From assembly GCA_031772625.1 (NCBI GenBank), contig CM062813.1, forward strand, positions 766,134,720-766,198,719: a DNA stretch of 64,000 nucleotides, given 5' to 3'. The stretch is from Pinus tabuliformis. Taxonomy: Eukaryota; Streptophyta; Pinopsida; Pinales; Pinaceae. Position numbers and translations under genes: made by a program. Of this stretch, positions 34,330 to 45,858 are shown piece by piece; position 1 is the first letter of the stretch, and each line of letters opens with the position of its first letter. Under the pieces are notes generated by a model. That model searched no databases and was not told the DNA's origin. It was given only the letters and a program-made list of their open reading frames with translations.

Positions 34330-36200
34330 GTAGAAAGTTAAGAAATCATTAGTTAGCTAACCGAAGCAAATTCACTTCCTAAAGAGTTATCAAACTTAAA
34401 GGATCTTCAATTTGATTTACCATTTGAGCATTCACTATTTCGTACCAAATCTGAAACTTCAGTTCATGATATTGTAATAGACCCTGCTTTTATTCAATTT
34501 ATTGAATCAAAGTAGAATACTATACATCCTGATTTAGATCAACATGTTATAGACACTTTTGACAAACTTGATTCTTTGACCTCAAATTTGATAAGACACA
34601 TAGACGAAGACTATTTTCAACACTCAGTTGAATTAGCTGCCCTAATTGCTGCTACTCCTAAACCTTCTACCATTCCTTCAGAATCTGTAAATTCATCTTT
34701 ATTTAGTACCACCCCATCTATTATTTCCACTACACCTCATTCCATAGAATCATTGATCCCCAAGATTCTTCTTCATCCTAGAGTTTTATTCCCATCTATA
34801 AATACTTTAAGCTCATTAGTAAGACTTCAAGCTCATATGTAAGCCGTTCTAGTTCATCTTCAAGCGCTACCACTTTACCTTTGAGCCAAGCTAGAATCTT
34901 AGCCATGGCTGCCAGATATGCTCCTTTGACCTTACCAGCTCAAGTACATGCCATGCCCCAAGACTATCAGAGTAAAATCTTTCAATTTGGTGGTACCGGT
35001 CAATATACTACACAACAACATGTAAATAAAATGAATGATTATTTTGAATTACATGAAATTGATGAAGAAGATGTACAAATTAGATTATTTGCACAAAAAC
35101 TAGCAGGATATGTCAAGAAATGGTTTAAAGGTTTGCCTGCTAGTCATATTGTTGAGTTACCTGCTTTCCATAGATTTTTTATCAATAGATGGGAAAGAAA
35201 GAAAAATCCTTTACAAATACTATCTAAATATTTAAAAATTAGAAGAGCTCCTAATGAATCTATCCGGGACTATTGTACTAGGTTTAATAGTATTTATAAT
35301 GCAATCCCTACAAATATCAAACCTCCACCAAACTTGGCACTAATCAAATTTCTTGATGGTTTTGACACTGATATGTCTTACCAATTGAGAGAAAGAGACC
35401 CTCCAACTCTATAACAAATGCAAAGTGATGCAGTTAGTGTAGAAGCTAACTTGTTGGCTAAAAGAGCTAGAATGAGAAATGAGAGGAGGGTTACCATTAA
35501 GGAAGAACCATCCACTTCAGATGTTAAGATATATACTTAGGCTAAAAGTTTAGAAAATTTAGTGGATAGATTAGAAATTATGGAAAGAAAACAGAAATCC
35601 AAACTTTAGAAAGAATCCCAACATTGGTAAACCTAGAGAAGGGTCACCTAATCAACAAATTAGACCACCTTTCTAAGAAAACTATGATGGAAGTTCTCAC
35701 CAAAATGAAGAAGATCAAGACACTTAGATTAACTTAATAGGAATAAATGATGGTAATATTATTTTTCTTACCCAAGAAGAACAAGAATTATGCACGTTAC
35801 AACAATTACAGTTACAATCTGGAGAGTCCTTTGATTATAAACAAGGTTATGAATTTGCCATTAATGAAGTTCATAAGAAATATAACCTTAGGAGTAGGAA
35901 AAACAGAGAAGCCCCTACTAATATAATTGTCCAAACTCAAACCAAGAAAATAGTAGGAGCTCCTGCAACCAAAGTGCTGCAAATTCTCTCAAGGGAAACC
36001 CAAAAAATTTTCACTTCAAAGATTGCATCCAGTCCAAAAATTGTAGAAATTACAGATACTGCTGCCAAAACTTCAACTGATATTCAAAAATCAAGTTCTA
36101 TTAAAACTTAAAAATATTTCCAAAAATCAAATGATACTCAAGCTTCAAAAGCTATTCAGATTTCAACTACTTCCCAAACTATTCCAAATCAAAGAATTGA
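34330..36200 (+). pseudogene. gag: gag of the large Tat element
   Basis: The reading starts about 34330 with a polar N-terminal part (LPKELSNLKDLQFDLPFEHS) and a Ser/Thr-rich linker at 34650-34840. After a shift the capsid is open at 34881-35414: IFQFGGTGQYTTQQHVNKMN, LFAQKLAGYVKKWFKGLP, FHRFFINRWERKKNPLQILS, and RDYCTRFNSIYNAIP, the ordered motifs of Retrotrans_gag. It continues with SVEANLLAKRARMRNERRV (35430-35490). The following 35630-36230 is Gln/Thr/Lys-rich and low complexity. I see no intact CCHC knuckle. Stops include TAA at 35412 and TAG near 35538. It would form the particle shell. Confidence 0.75.
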
Positions 36201-36237
36201 AAATAGTAAAACAATAGACACCCAAACAGAAACTGAA

Positions 36238-36840
36238 TTGGCAACTGAAGGTAAGAAGGAAAAGACTACACAAACTCCAATTTCCATGGAGGAAGTCATT
36301 CAATTAGGCAAAACACAGATTCTATTTAATATCCAAAATGAAATTGCCGAATTAAAAATATCAGATCCTTTAAAAGAATTGATAAAAAATGATTCATACA
36401 AAGCCCAAATCACTGAAGCAGTGAATATATATGAAGGAGAAGACTATGTTAATCTAAATGATGACCAACCATAATTAATCTCTGGTCTTGAGGTAAATGT
36501 AAAGCATGAACAAAGTGGTGTTCCTCCATTCTACATTAGCTTGACTATTCATGATCAAATCTTACACAATGCTATCTTAGATTCAGGAGCATCTCACAAT
36601 TTAATGCCAAAAGCAATCATGGAGACCCTGGATTTAGATATAACTAGACCATACAAAGACATTTTCTCTTTTGATTCTAGTAAAGTTAAATGCTCGGGCC
36701 TAATAAAATATTTGTGTATCACTCTAGTTCAATACCCAGGTAAGAGTATTGTCATGGATATTGTAGTTGTTGATATCCCTCCAAAGTATGGAATGCTATT
36801 ATCTCATTCACGAGGAGAAAAATTGCAGGGATCTCTATAA
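36238..36840 (+). pseudogene. Protease of the large Tat element
   Basis: A linker (MEEVIQLGKTQILFNIQNEI, near 36285) leads to the protease. The catalytic motif is intact: AILDSGASHNLMPKAIME (near 36570-36625). The flap side contains CSGLIKYLCITLVQYPG, and the second motif reads YGMLLSHSRGEKL (near 36785), where related proteins have LLSRSWG. One TAA at 36474 and one at 36838 interrupt a frame shared with the downstream domains, so the protease was part of one long polyprotein. The preserved DSGAS suggests activity before decay. Confidence 0.8.
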
Positions 36841-37980
36841 TTAGACATGTCTTATGCCACAATTTCAGTATTTGGTCAACCCAAAAATCTTTATAGAGAA
36901 ACTTTAATGAAATACATGGTCAGTGGTACAGATAAACCACAAAACTATCCTATTTATTCTATACATTCTTATATGGATTATTTCATTTTATGTAATTCAT
37001 ACACTGAAAAGGACAATAACACAGTTGTCAAACAAGAACATAAAGAACTCGATAGTGAAAATATATTTCATGAATCTAGGTGGCACCTAGACTTTGATGG
37101 TTTAGTGAACAGATTATGAGCAGGTGCAGGAGTTTGGATTCATAACATGGAAAATAATCATTCTAAAGGTCATGCCTTTAGATTAAATTTTAAATGCACA
37201 AACAACATGGCAGAGTATGAAGCTTTAATATTAGGATTGAAAATTGTAAGAAATCTTGGAGCCAAGAGAGTTTCTATCATGGGAGACTCCGAATTGATCA
37301 TAAAACAAATTAAAGGAGAGTATTATGTGAATAATACTATACTATGCCAATATAGAGAAACTGTTCTAGATTTGATTAAAAAATTTCTTGAAATTGATTT
37401 TGCTGCTATTCTTAGGAAACAGAACATGCAAGCCCACAGTTTGGCTACTGTTGGTAGCACCTGTAGATTACCTTTTCATCCCAATAACCACTACACTGTA
37501 GAGGTAAGACACATGCTTGTTATACTTGATAATCTGAAGTATTGGCAGATTTTTTCACAAGATTCTCAGATCTATGATTTTATGAATGCTGAGGGAGAAT
37601 TCCAAAACTATAACATAGATATTGATTGTACAGTAGAAGACATCATAGATAGTGAGATAGATATAAATGTTGTAGATGTAAATAAACCTACTAAATTCAC
37701 TAAAGTAGAAGTAGATAACTTAGAAAAAGTAGAAACAGAAGAATTAGTCAATGATGATTTTGAGATTTTAAACCTTAAAAATAACTTTTTACCTAAGGGA
37801 TTAGTCCCATTAGATGATTTGTTTGATTCAAATGATGTAGCTAGGAAACAAAAAATGGAGCCTTTAATATTAGACATAGAAGAATACAACCTGGGAATAG
37901 AAGAAAAACCTAAGCTTATTAAATTATCCAAAGCATTACCTCCAGCTGAAAAGTTGAAATACATAAGTTTGTTTAAATAA
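36841..37980 (+). pseudogene. Archaeal-type RNase H and linker, upstream of RT
   Basis: After a short linker (YATISVFGQPKNLYRETLMKY) an RNase H fold starts with WHLDFDG at 37081. Expected catalytic residues: Asp at 37096 (present), Glu in NNMAEYEALILGL at 37213 (present), Asp in GDSELIIKQIKGEY at 37285 (present), and the final Asp, replaced by His at 37435 (QAHSLA). A TGA lies at 37117. This is the plant archaeal-type RNase H (RVT_3-like) typical of the Tat group. An acidic linker (37610-37970) follows and runs in the same frame into RT through a single TAA at 37978. In most Tat elements I know, this domain lies after the gypsy RNase H, so its place before RT is notable. Confidence 0.78.
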
Positions 37981-38870
37981 TTTCAAGATGTCTTTGCCTG
38001 GAGTTATGAAGACCTAAAGTTTTATGACACGAGCATTATTCAACATAAAATATCCATCAAAGAAGATCAAAAACCATTTAAACAAAAGCTTAGGAGGATT
38101 AATCCAATTCTTATGCCATTGATTGAAAAAGAAGTAAGAAGGATGTATGAGGCACAAATCATAGCACCTATTAGATATTCAGATTGGGTCTCTAGTTTAG
38201 TCACCACTAGAAAGAAAACAAGAGAAATCAGACTCTGTGTATATTTCAAAAACTTGAACAAAGTATCACTAAAGCATAAATATCCCCTCCCTAAAATGGA
38301 CCACATTCTCCAAAGGGTAGTAGGGTCATCCTAAATTTCATTACTTGATGGATTCTCTAGATACAACCAAATCTTAGTTCAACTAGAAAATCAAGCAAAG
38401 ACGACATTTACCACTCCATGGGGTACTTTTATGTATTTGAAAATGCCTTTTGGATTGATGAATGCTGGATCAACATTCCAAAGAGCAATGGACATAGCTT
38501 TTGCAAAAGAAATCCATGAATTTTTGGTTGTTTAGCAGGATGATATCATCATGTTTTTCAAATCAGATAATGAACATCTAGATCATTTGAGAAGAGTTTT
38601 TATTAAATGTAAAAAATTTGGCATTTCTTTGAATCCCAAAAAGAAACTCTTTGGGCTAGAAGAAGGTGAAATCTTAGGACACATAATTTCAAGAGAGGGC
38701 ATTAGAATTGATCCAACTAGAATAGAGGAAATCCTAAACATCAGTCACCCTACAAACATTAAAAAATTGCAATCATTCTTAGGTAAAATAATTTTTCTTA
38801 GAAGATTCATTTCTAACTTAGCAAAACTAATCAGAGAATTGAATAACATGTTAAATAAAGACTCAACACT
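37981..38870 (+). pseudogene. pol: Reverse transcriptase of the large Tat element
   Basis: The RT starts with FQDVFAWSYEDLK and continues KPFKQKLRRINPILMPLIEK, IRYSDWVSSLV, REIRLCVYFKNLNKVSLK, YPLPKMDHIL, a TAA at 38332, LLDGFSRYNQI, TTFTTPWGTFMYLKMPFGL (38400-38455) and NAGSTFQRAMDIAF. The catalytic YxDD box reads stop-Gln-Asp-Asp at about 38533, so the Tyr is lost. The thumb continues LNPKKKLFGLEEGEILGHI (38630-38690). It is one frame with the protease and the upstream RNase H. The lost Tyr and several stops inactivate it. Confidence 0.85.
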
Positions 38871-39383
38871 TAAGTGGAAAGTAGAGTATAAGCGTTCTTT
38901 TGAGGCAATCAAAGAAGCCCTCACTAAAACACCTGTCCTCATAAGTCCTGATTTCAAAAACGATTTTATAATTTTTTCTTTTGCTTTAGAACATACCATT
39001 GCAGCAGTCTTGTTGCAAAAGAATGATCAAGGTTATGAGAAGCCTATTGCATTTTTCACAAATCTTTGAGAGATGCTACACTAAAGTATAATATAATGGA
39101 AAAACAAGCTCTTGCTTCAGTAAAAACCATAAAGGATTTCAGAATGTACATTTTATACTCACATATTATTGCATATGTTCCAAATTCAATATTAAATGAC
39201 ATTCTAGCACAAAATGGGCCTTAGGGAAATAGAGGCAAATGGATTGCCACTATTTTGGAATATGATATTGAAATAAAGCCCACAAAACTAGTCAAAGGCC
39301 AAGGTTTAGCCAAACTCATGGTTGAATCGAATTGTTAGGCCTTAGATATAAATTTCATTGGTGCTCTAGATGATCAGGAAGAG
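38871..39383 (+). pseudogene. pol: Gypsy RNase H of the large Tat element
   Basis: The domain begins with LKWKVEYKRSFEAIKEALTK and PVLISPDFKNDFIIFSFALE. An Ala-Leu-Glu replaces the usual A-S-D/E pattern before the first catalytic acid. It continues VLLQKNDQGYEKPIAFF to a frameshift near 39066, then IMEKQALASVKTIKDFRMYIL and IAYVPNSILNDILAQ in the other frame, and EYDIEIKPTKLVKGQGLAKL near 39265-39320. This second RNase H, besides the archaeal type at 37 kb, is the dual-RNase H signature of Tat elements. Confidence 0.8.
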
Positions 39384-39979
39384 ATGGCGACTCGACATAT
39401 CAATGAAGCCTTTTTAGATTCACCTTGGTATACAGATATCATATTTGTTTTACTAAATTTACAAGCTCCTCCTAGTTTATCTAGAACTAAAGGTAGATTC
39501 TTGAAAATGAAATCAATGAAACACTATATCATAGACAATACTTTATTTTGGAAAGATAATGGTGTAATTTTGTTAAATTGTTTATTAAAAAATGAAGCTG
39601 ACAAATTCATGCAAGAATTTCATGTAGGAGATTGTGGAGGACACCTATATTGGAAAACAATTGCTAATAAAAATTTTAGGGCAGGGTTTTACTGACCCAC
39701 CCTTTTTGCAGATGTTAGAAAATATGTGACGTTTTGTCACAAATGCCAAATAGTTGAAGGAAAAAAGAAGCTCTTACCATTACCCCTCAAACCCATCTCC
39801 ACAAAAATCCCATTTCAGCAATGGGGTCTAGACTTCATTGGTGAAATTCACCCATCCTCCTCATCCCAACATAAATGGATTTTGACAGCCACTGATTACT
39901 TTACTAAATGGATAGAAGCCATCCCTTCAAGACAAGCTACTGATTCTGTCATCATCTCATTCCTTGAAAAAAATATCCT
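39384..39979 (+). pseudogene. pol: Integrase of the large Tat element, first part
   Basis: The N-terminal part reads INEAFLDSPWYTDIIFVLLN, and the zinc site is visible: HVGDCGGH near 39620 and CHKCQIVEGKKKLL near 39735, completing HHCC. The core starts with FQQWGLDFIGEIHP (first catalytic Asp near 39835) and TATDYFTKWIEAIP. It breaks at EKNIL, exactly at the target site of copia 3, and resumes at 44909 with the second Asp and Glu. Confidence 0.85.
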
Positions 39980-40453
39980 TGTAGGTTTTAACCCTGTACA
40001 GAAATTACCTGCATACGAATTCTAAAACACAGAAAATAAAAAATGCGAGAGCATAACACATAAAAAACATATACATAGAGATTTTCCCCTGGATCCCAAA
40101 ACTGGGACTACCAACTCGATTTTTCATTATATTCCTTTCAATGTTACAATACATATTTATACATGCCGAAGCATCCAATACCATGGACCGAAAACCATCG
40201 CGTCCAAAACCATGTGTGAAAAACATGCACAAAACCATAGGTAGGTCTACCCAACCTAATACAGGGTCCAAAAAACAAAATTTTCCGAAGCACTACCACA
40301 GACCCCATAGAGTGGGGTTACCTACACCCCTCAAACCCCCTGTGACCCACCCCGCTACGTAATCAGTGCAATGAAGGGGGGGCTCTGCCGTCCTTCTAAC
40401 CCCTCGGTTAACTACGTGGGCTAGTCGTGGAAAGAATATAACACAACCCAATG
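39980..40453 (-). repeat. 3' LTR of copia 3 (element orientation)
   Basis: Starts TGTAGGTTTTAACCC; the final CA is changed to TG (CCCAATG). A minus-strand TATA box lies at 40154-40161. Next to it, minus-strand AAGTGGGAGAACA (about 40452-40465) is the polypurine tract. Confidence 0.88.
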
Positions 40454-40579
40454 TTCTCCCACTTGTTGTTTTCATTCCACAAGGGGCCACAAGAGAGCTT
40501 AGTCATTTATCCAACCCTGCAATGCCCATTGTTTCTCTACACCAAGAGAACTTCTCAGAGCTCACATATTTTGTCAATG

Positions 40580-41030
40580 CATCTGCAGTATTCTTCAAAG
40601 TGTCCACCTTTACCAGCAAACCCTTTTTGTCTTATATCATATCCCTCACAAAGTGATACTGAACATCAATGTGCTTTGTCTTTGAATGATATGCAGGGTT
40701 CTTTGCCAAGAAAATTGCACTTTGGCTGTCACAGTCTATCCTTATAGCTCCCTGTACTAACCCCATACTTGAACACAATCTCTGCAACCAAATTGATTCC
40801 TTGCTTGCATGAGTGGTTGCCATGTATTCTGCCTCTGTAGTTGATAGTGCCACTACAGATTGTTTCTTACTCATCCAATTGACTGCACCTCCAAATAGGT
40901 TAAACACATACCCACTTGTATATCTTTTTTGATCTAGATCTCCAGCCCAGTCTACATCCAATCCTAGTCTTCCTTGGTAGCACAAACCATAATCACTATT
41001 GCCACGCAAATACCTGAAAACCCACTTCAT
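40580..41030 (-). pseudogene. pol: copia 3 RNase H
   Basis: Read right to left: MKWVFRYLRGNSDYGLCY, then the D-V-D-WAGDLD motif, RYTSGYVFNLFGGAVNWMSK, LSTTEAEYMATTHASKE (catalytic Glu), IDCDSQSAIFLAKNP (catalytic Asp), and SKTKHIDVQYHFVRDMI. A stop follows, and the C-terminal tail (TADALTK-like, near 40610-40570) continues to the LTR. Catalytic residues are largely kept, more so than in the RT. Confidence 0.85.
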
Positions 41031-41970
41031 TGATGTCTAGTGCTCCTTGTTTTTGACATAAACCTGCTCAATACTCCCACTGCATGTGTAATTTCTGGTC
41101 TAGTACAGACCATAGCATACATTAGGCTACTGAATGCACTTGCATATGGAACTCGGGACATGTCCTCTTCTCTTCTTTTGTCTTCGACACTGTTCAACAA
41201 ATAACTTTACACCTACAGGAATAGGAACCTTCACCAGTTTACTATGATCCTGCATATTAAACCTATGCAATATTGTCTCGACATACTTCCTCTGGTTTAA
41301 CCAGAGCTTCCTCTTTGTCCAATCTCTTTTAATTTCCTTGCCCAAAATATAGTTTGCAGCACCAATATCTTTCATGTAGAATTTGGAGGACAAATGGGTC
41401 TTCAAATCCTATATAATTTCTTTGTCATTTCCGACTGGCAACATATCATCCACATATAAGACTAGATAAAGAACACAGTCACCAATTAATTTAAAATACA
41501 CACAGTGATATGCTTTGCTTCTGATGAAGGCAAGTCCCCGTATAAATGTATCAAATTTCTGATACCACATCTTGGTGACTGTTTTAACCCATACAAAGAC
41601 TTCTTTAACTTTCATACCATTTCTTTCTTACCCTTCGCCACAAAACCTTCAGGTTGCTTCATGTAGATTTCCTCTTCCAGATCTCCGCGAAAAAACACTG
41701 TCTTCATAACCTTTTGCTACCAACCGAGCTTTGTATTTCTCCACCTTTCCTTCTGTATTTGTCTTCTTCTTGAATACCCATTTGCTACTAATGGGTTTCC
41801 TTCTAGCCGACAACTCCACCAGATCCCAAGCCTCATTTTTGTGCAAAGATGCCATTTCATCAACCATGACCTCTTTCCAGAATTTGCCATCCTCTGAATC
41901 TATTGCTTCCTTCACAGTTCTGGGATCATCATCAGTAACAGATAAAGAAAAATTTGAACAGAAAGCATAT
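41031..41970 (-). pseudogene. pol: copia 3 reverse transcriptase with internal deletion
   Basis: The N-terminus (EAIDSEDGKFWKEVMVDEMA, 41910-41850) and SSKWVFKKKTNTEGKVEKYK are intact through RLVAKGYE near 41712. There the frame jumps directly to the sequence coding for the GDLEEE segment, read in a shifted frame. About 45 codons including the DVKTTF catalytic Asp are gone. Further down, WYQKFDTFIRGLAFIRSK and the second catalytic box LYVDDMLPVGND (near 41440) remain, then LSSKFYMKDIGAANYILG at 41400-41350. The deletion removes an essential Asp. Confidence 0.85.
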
Positions 41971-41996
41971 CGACTATAACTTTCTGGCTGCCTTCT

Positions 41997-43460
41997 TTAT
42001 CGAACTGATCTTCTCACACCCAGAGTTTGTGGCTCTTTATCTTCTGATTTCTCCTTTGTTGTAGAGTCTGATTCTTCCTCCTTAAGCTCAAACTCTATCT
42101 TCTCAGGTTCCTTCGGTTGTACTTCATGTTTAATAACATATTTCACCTCTCTGAACACCACATCTCGGTTGTACACAACCTTCCTTGTTACTGGGTTCCA
42201 AAGCTTATAACCCTTTAAACCATCCTTATACCCAATAAAGATGCACTTTTCATATTTACTATCCAACTTTGTTCTTTTCTCCTTTGGAACATGTACATAT
42301 GCATCACATCCAAATACACTCAGATGTGAAAGAGAGGGTTTCTTACCAGTCCATACCTCTTGTGGAGTCTTATCCTCCAATGATGATGAAGGTGATCTAT
42401 TGACCAGTTAACATGCAGTCTCCACTGCCTCTACCTATAATTCTTGTCCTAACCCGACACCACTCAGCCTGCTTCTTGCCCTTTCCATCAACGTCTTGTT
42501 CATTCTTTATGAAACTCCATTTTGCTGAGGTGTATATGGAGTATTCTTCTGTTATGCTATACCACACTTCTTACAGAATTCTTCAAATTCCTTACTGCAA
42601 AACTCTCCACCATTATCTGTCCTCAGCACCTTTATCTTCTTCTTTGTCTAGTTTTCCACCAAAGCCTTAAATTCTTTAAACCTATCAAAGACTTCAGATT
42701 TCTTCTTAAGGAAATATATCCATGTATTCCTTGAGAAGTCATATATAAATGACACATAGTACACAAACTTACCTAGTGATGGAACCTTCACAGGTCCAAA
42801 CACATCACTGTGCACAAGCTCTAATATATGTTTTTCCCTTTTACCACTAGAGGGGAAACTCACCCGATTCTTCTTCCCATATACACAATTTTCACAAAAA
42901 TCAAAATCCAGAGAGCTATTACTCATACCTTCTACTATACCTTTACCTTGAAGTATTCTAAGGCCCTTCTCTAATTTATGTCCAAGCCTTTGATGCCACA
43001 GCATGGTCTTCTCTCTAGAGACCACTAGATTTTCTTCTCCACTTTCAGGAACCACAGAATTGTTGCACCCATCAATAACAATGCTACCTTGCAGCTTATA
43101 CAGAGTTCCAATCCGAACTCCCTGCATCAATACCAGTGCTCCTTGAACCATTTTGCAGGTATCCTTCTCGAATACTGTTTTTACACCTGCATCATCTAGC
43201 TTGCTTACAAAAATCAGATTTCTGGCTAATGCAGGAATATGTAGAACACCTGGAAGTGTTCTAACCCTTCCAGCTTGCAACTTCAACTTTAATTTTTCAC
43301 GACCAACGATTCTAGCCTTCCTATCATCCCCTAAGAAGACGTCACCACCATCGTATTTCTCATACTCCCAGAACCACTCTCTATGGGGAGTGAAGTGAAA
43401 GGATGCACCTGACTCAATCAACCATGCCTCTTGATCTACATGCATACTTGAAGAAGCCAA
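41997..43460 (-). pseudogene. pol: copia 3 protease and integrase
   Basis: The protease motif reads WLIESGASFHFTPHREWFW near 43425, with Glu in place of the first Asp of DSGAS. Pre-integrase: MLWHQRLGHKLEKGLRILQ and CENCVYGKKNRVSF. The core shows LVHSDVFGPVKVPSLG (first Asp, near 42805), YDFSRNTWIYFL, then a TAG and [20 protein letters not shown] (second Asp, about 42620) and NGVS-RMNKTLMERAR (Glu lost to a stop, near 42530). The C-terminal part is open at 42380-41997 with PSLSHLSVFGCDAYVHVPK and FIGYKDGLKGYKLW. Loss of the protease Asp and integrase Glu means it cannot act. Confidence 0.85.
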
Positions 43461-44300
43461 TTACACATCCCCACCTTCATCTGAGGTGGTTTTCACCTCT
43501 GTAGACGGAGCATCATCAGATCCCTCTCCTTTATCAGGAGCTTTAGATTTACAGTCCCTTTTGTAGTGCCCTTCCTTTCCGGATTTCCAGCACACCACCT
43601 TTACAAGTTTTCCTAGAGATTTAGTTCTCCCTCTAGATTTAGATATCCCACTCGATGACTTACTTTTATTTCTGTTCTGGGACCATCCTCATACAAACAA
43701 GGCATCACCATTCTCGCTCTCCATATTTTTTCATCTCATATCCTCCGTTAACAAGGATGAGACTATTTCATCAAACTGCAAGGTAGTTGCATTGCTACCT
43801 ATTGCAATAACCAGACTATCCCACGAATCTGGTAGAGAACACACAAACGGATGCACTTATCTTCATCTGAAATTTTAATATCAACAGACAATAACTGACT
43901 TACCACAATATTAAATGCATTCAGATGTTCTGTCACCTAGTCTCCATCTTTCATCCTCAAGTTATACAACTTTTTCCGTAGGAACAATTTATTCACCAGA
44001 GACTTAGATTGGTACAAAGTCCCTAACTTGTTCCACAAAGCCTTCGCCATAGCTTCCCCTGATACATTCAGCAATAATGAATCTGAGACACACAATTGTA
44101 TTGTGCTCTTTGCCTTCTGATCCAACTTCTTCCATTCTTCATCAGACATTCCCGTTGGTTTAGAACCCGGATCTACCGTGATCCACTGATCTTTATCCAC
44201 CAACATATCCTCCGTTTTGAGTTTCACAACTCAAAAATCTGACCATTAAATTTCTCGATCTCTATCTTTCCACTACTCACCATCCTCTTTCACCACCAAA
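43461..44300 (-). pseudogene. gag: copia 3 gag
   Basis: The capsid starts near 44290 and is open at 44227-43937: MKLKTEDMLVDKDQWITVDP, AKSTIQLCVSDSLLLNVSGE and LWNKLGTLYQSKSLVNKLFL. After a TAG it continues VTEHLNAFNIVVSQLLSVDI and SLPDSWDSLVIAIGS, the UBN2-type gag pattern. One zinc-knuckle remnant lies near 43600-43560: the first Cys pair reads C-W-K-S (second Cys lost), followed by GKEGHYKRDC. An acidic tail leads to the protease. The damaged knuckle is an extra sign of decay. Confidence 0.82.
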
Positions 44301-44389
44301 ATCGATGCTGCAAATCTCCCACTAAATAGGGTCTACCACAGGTCCGAGCAAAAACCCTCAGCAACAAAGGTGTCCCCTTGGAGCCAAAA

Positions 44390-44405
44390 CAGCTTCGATA
44401 CCAAA
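44390..44405 (-). other. Primer binding site of copia 3
   Basis: Minus-strand TTTGGTATCGAAGC next to the LTR; two bases differ from the standard TGGTATCAGAGC. Confidence 0.8.
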
Positions 44406-44908
44406 TGTAGGTTTTAACCTTGTACAAAAATTACCTACATATGAATTCTAAAACACAGAAAATAAACAATGCGAGAGCATAACACATAAAACACATATAC
44501 ACAGAGATTTTTCCCTGGATCCCAAAACCGGGACTACTAGCTTGATTTTTCATTATATTCCTTTCAATGTTACAATACATATTTATACATGTCGAAGCAT
44601 CCAATACCATGGACCAAAAACCATCGTGTCCAAAAACATGGACCAAAAACCATCACGTCCAAAACCATGTGTGAAAATCATGCACAAAACCATAGGTAGG
44701 TTTGCCAGCCTAATACAGGGTCCAAAAAACAAAATTTTCTGGGGCACTGCCCCGAACCCCATAGGGTGGGGTTACCTACACCCCTCAAACCCCCTGTGAC
44801 CCCCACCACTATGTAATCGGTGCAACGAAGGGGGGGGGTCTGCCCCCCTTCTAACCCCCTAGTTAACTACGTGGGTTAGTCGTGGAAATAATATAACAAA
44901 ACCCAACA
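44406..44908 (-). repeat. 5' LTR of copia 3 (element orientation)
   Basis: 503 bp, ends TGTAGGTTTTAACC and AACCCAACA. A minus-strand TATAAATA lies at 44580-44587. A 29-bp tandem duplication distinguishes it from the other LTR. Confidence 0.88.
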
Positions 44909-45608
44909 ATCGTTTCAAGATTTGGATGCCCACAAAAGCTCATTGCTGATAATGCAGCTGCCTTCAAATCCAAGAAAATGGTAAACTTTTGTAATTGATA
45001 CCACATTACCCTTGGCCATTCCACAACCTATTACCCTCAAGGTAATGGACTTGCAGAATCCTCAAACAAAAGCCTTGTTAATATCATCAATAAATTGTTA
45101 GAAGACAACAAGAAGACCTGGAACAAAAAGTTGGTTAATGCCTTAGGGGCAGACAGAGTCACTACAAAAAAGTCCATTGGTACATCTCCTTATCAACTAT
45201 TATGTTTTTTTTCCATCGTCTTTAGCAGTACCAGCGATGAAAATGATTCAAGAGCTACAGGTAGAATCCAATGATATCCAGAGGAGGATAAATCAAACAA
45301 TACATTTGCAGCAAACAAGGGAAGAAGTCTATGTCAAATCCCAAGTGATCCAAGATAAAATCAAAAATATTTTTGACAAGAAAACCAAAGCTGATGATTT
45401 TTACATAGGTGGCAAAGTACTGAAATGGGATTCCAAAAGAGAAGAAAAGGGTAAACATGGTAAATTTGATTTCCTATGGCAAGGCCCTTATATCATCTAT
45501 GGTTATAAAGGTAACAATGCATTTTTCTTGAAGCACTTAGATGGAACAGATCTATCAGGTGGACCAATCAATGGTAGAATGTTGAAGCATTACTTATCCT
45601 TAGATTAA
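44909..45608 (+). pseudogene. pol: Integrase of the large Tat element, second part
   Basis: The frame resumes with SRFGCPQKLIADNAAAFKSK, giving the second catalytic Asp (near 44947), then HSTTYYPQGNGLAESSNKSL with the catalytic Glu (near 45057). With the Asp at 39835 the full DDE set is present. After a frameshift near 45215 the C-terminal part is open at 45177-45608: MKMIQELQVESNDIQRRINQ, KTKADDFYIGGKVLKWDSK (a GKxVLxWD motif typical for this region), and GPYIIYGYKGNNAFFLKHLD, ending LKHYLSLD. No chromodomain is seen, as expected for the Tat group. Confidence 0.85.
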
Positions 45609-45858
45609 AATTAGTGCAATTCTTTACATTTCTCATTGTATATAACATTGCAAAGTTTAGATTGGATTGGATGATAATCTTTTGAGGTTGAAGCCCAAAG
45701 AGAAGGCCCTAAGCTTTGAAAGATATACCATCATATGTATGAATAAAGAAGATCATAGAGAAGCAGTTACAAGGCAACCACAGTCAAAGTTTCAAAAGGA
45801 TACTAATCTTAAAGTTCTTGACATTTCACCAAGAAATGCCATCCCCATGTGGAGCCAC
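45609..45858 (+). other. Junction between integrase and 3' LTR
   Basis: A 65-codon frame at 45667-45864 (MDDNLLRLKPKEKALSFERY) follows the integrase but matches nothing I know and differs in frame. The last bases before the LTR (CCCCATGTGGAGCCAC) are a poor polypurine tract, perhaps a decayed GTGGGGGCAC. Confidence 0.4.

Larger units (their letters stand above)
39980..44908 (-). mobile_element. Ty1/copia retrotransposon 3 inside the Tat integrase
   Basis: This 4929-bp minus-strand element has LTRs of 474 bp (39980-40453) and 503 bp (44406-44908). The length difference equals a 29-bp tandem duplication in the right LTR near 44620-44660. It is flanked by ATCCT (39975-39979) and ATCGT (44909-44913), a 5-bp target duplication with one change. 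The integrase frame of the Tat element is continuous once it is removed. The primer site reads TTTGGTATCGAAGC on the minus strand. RT has an internal deletion, so the element is dead. Confidence 0.92.
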
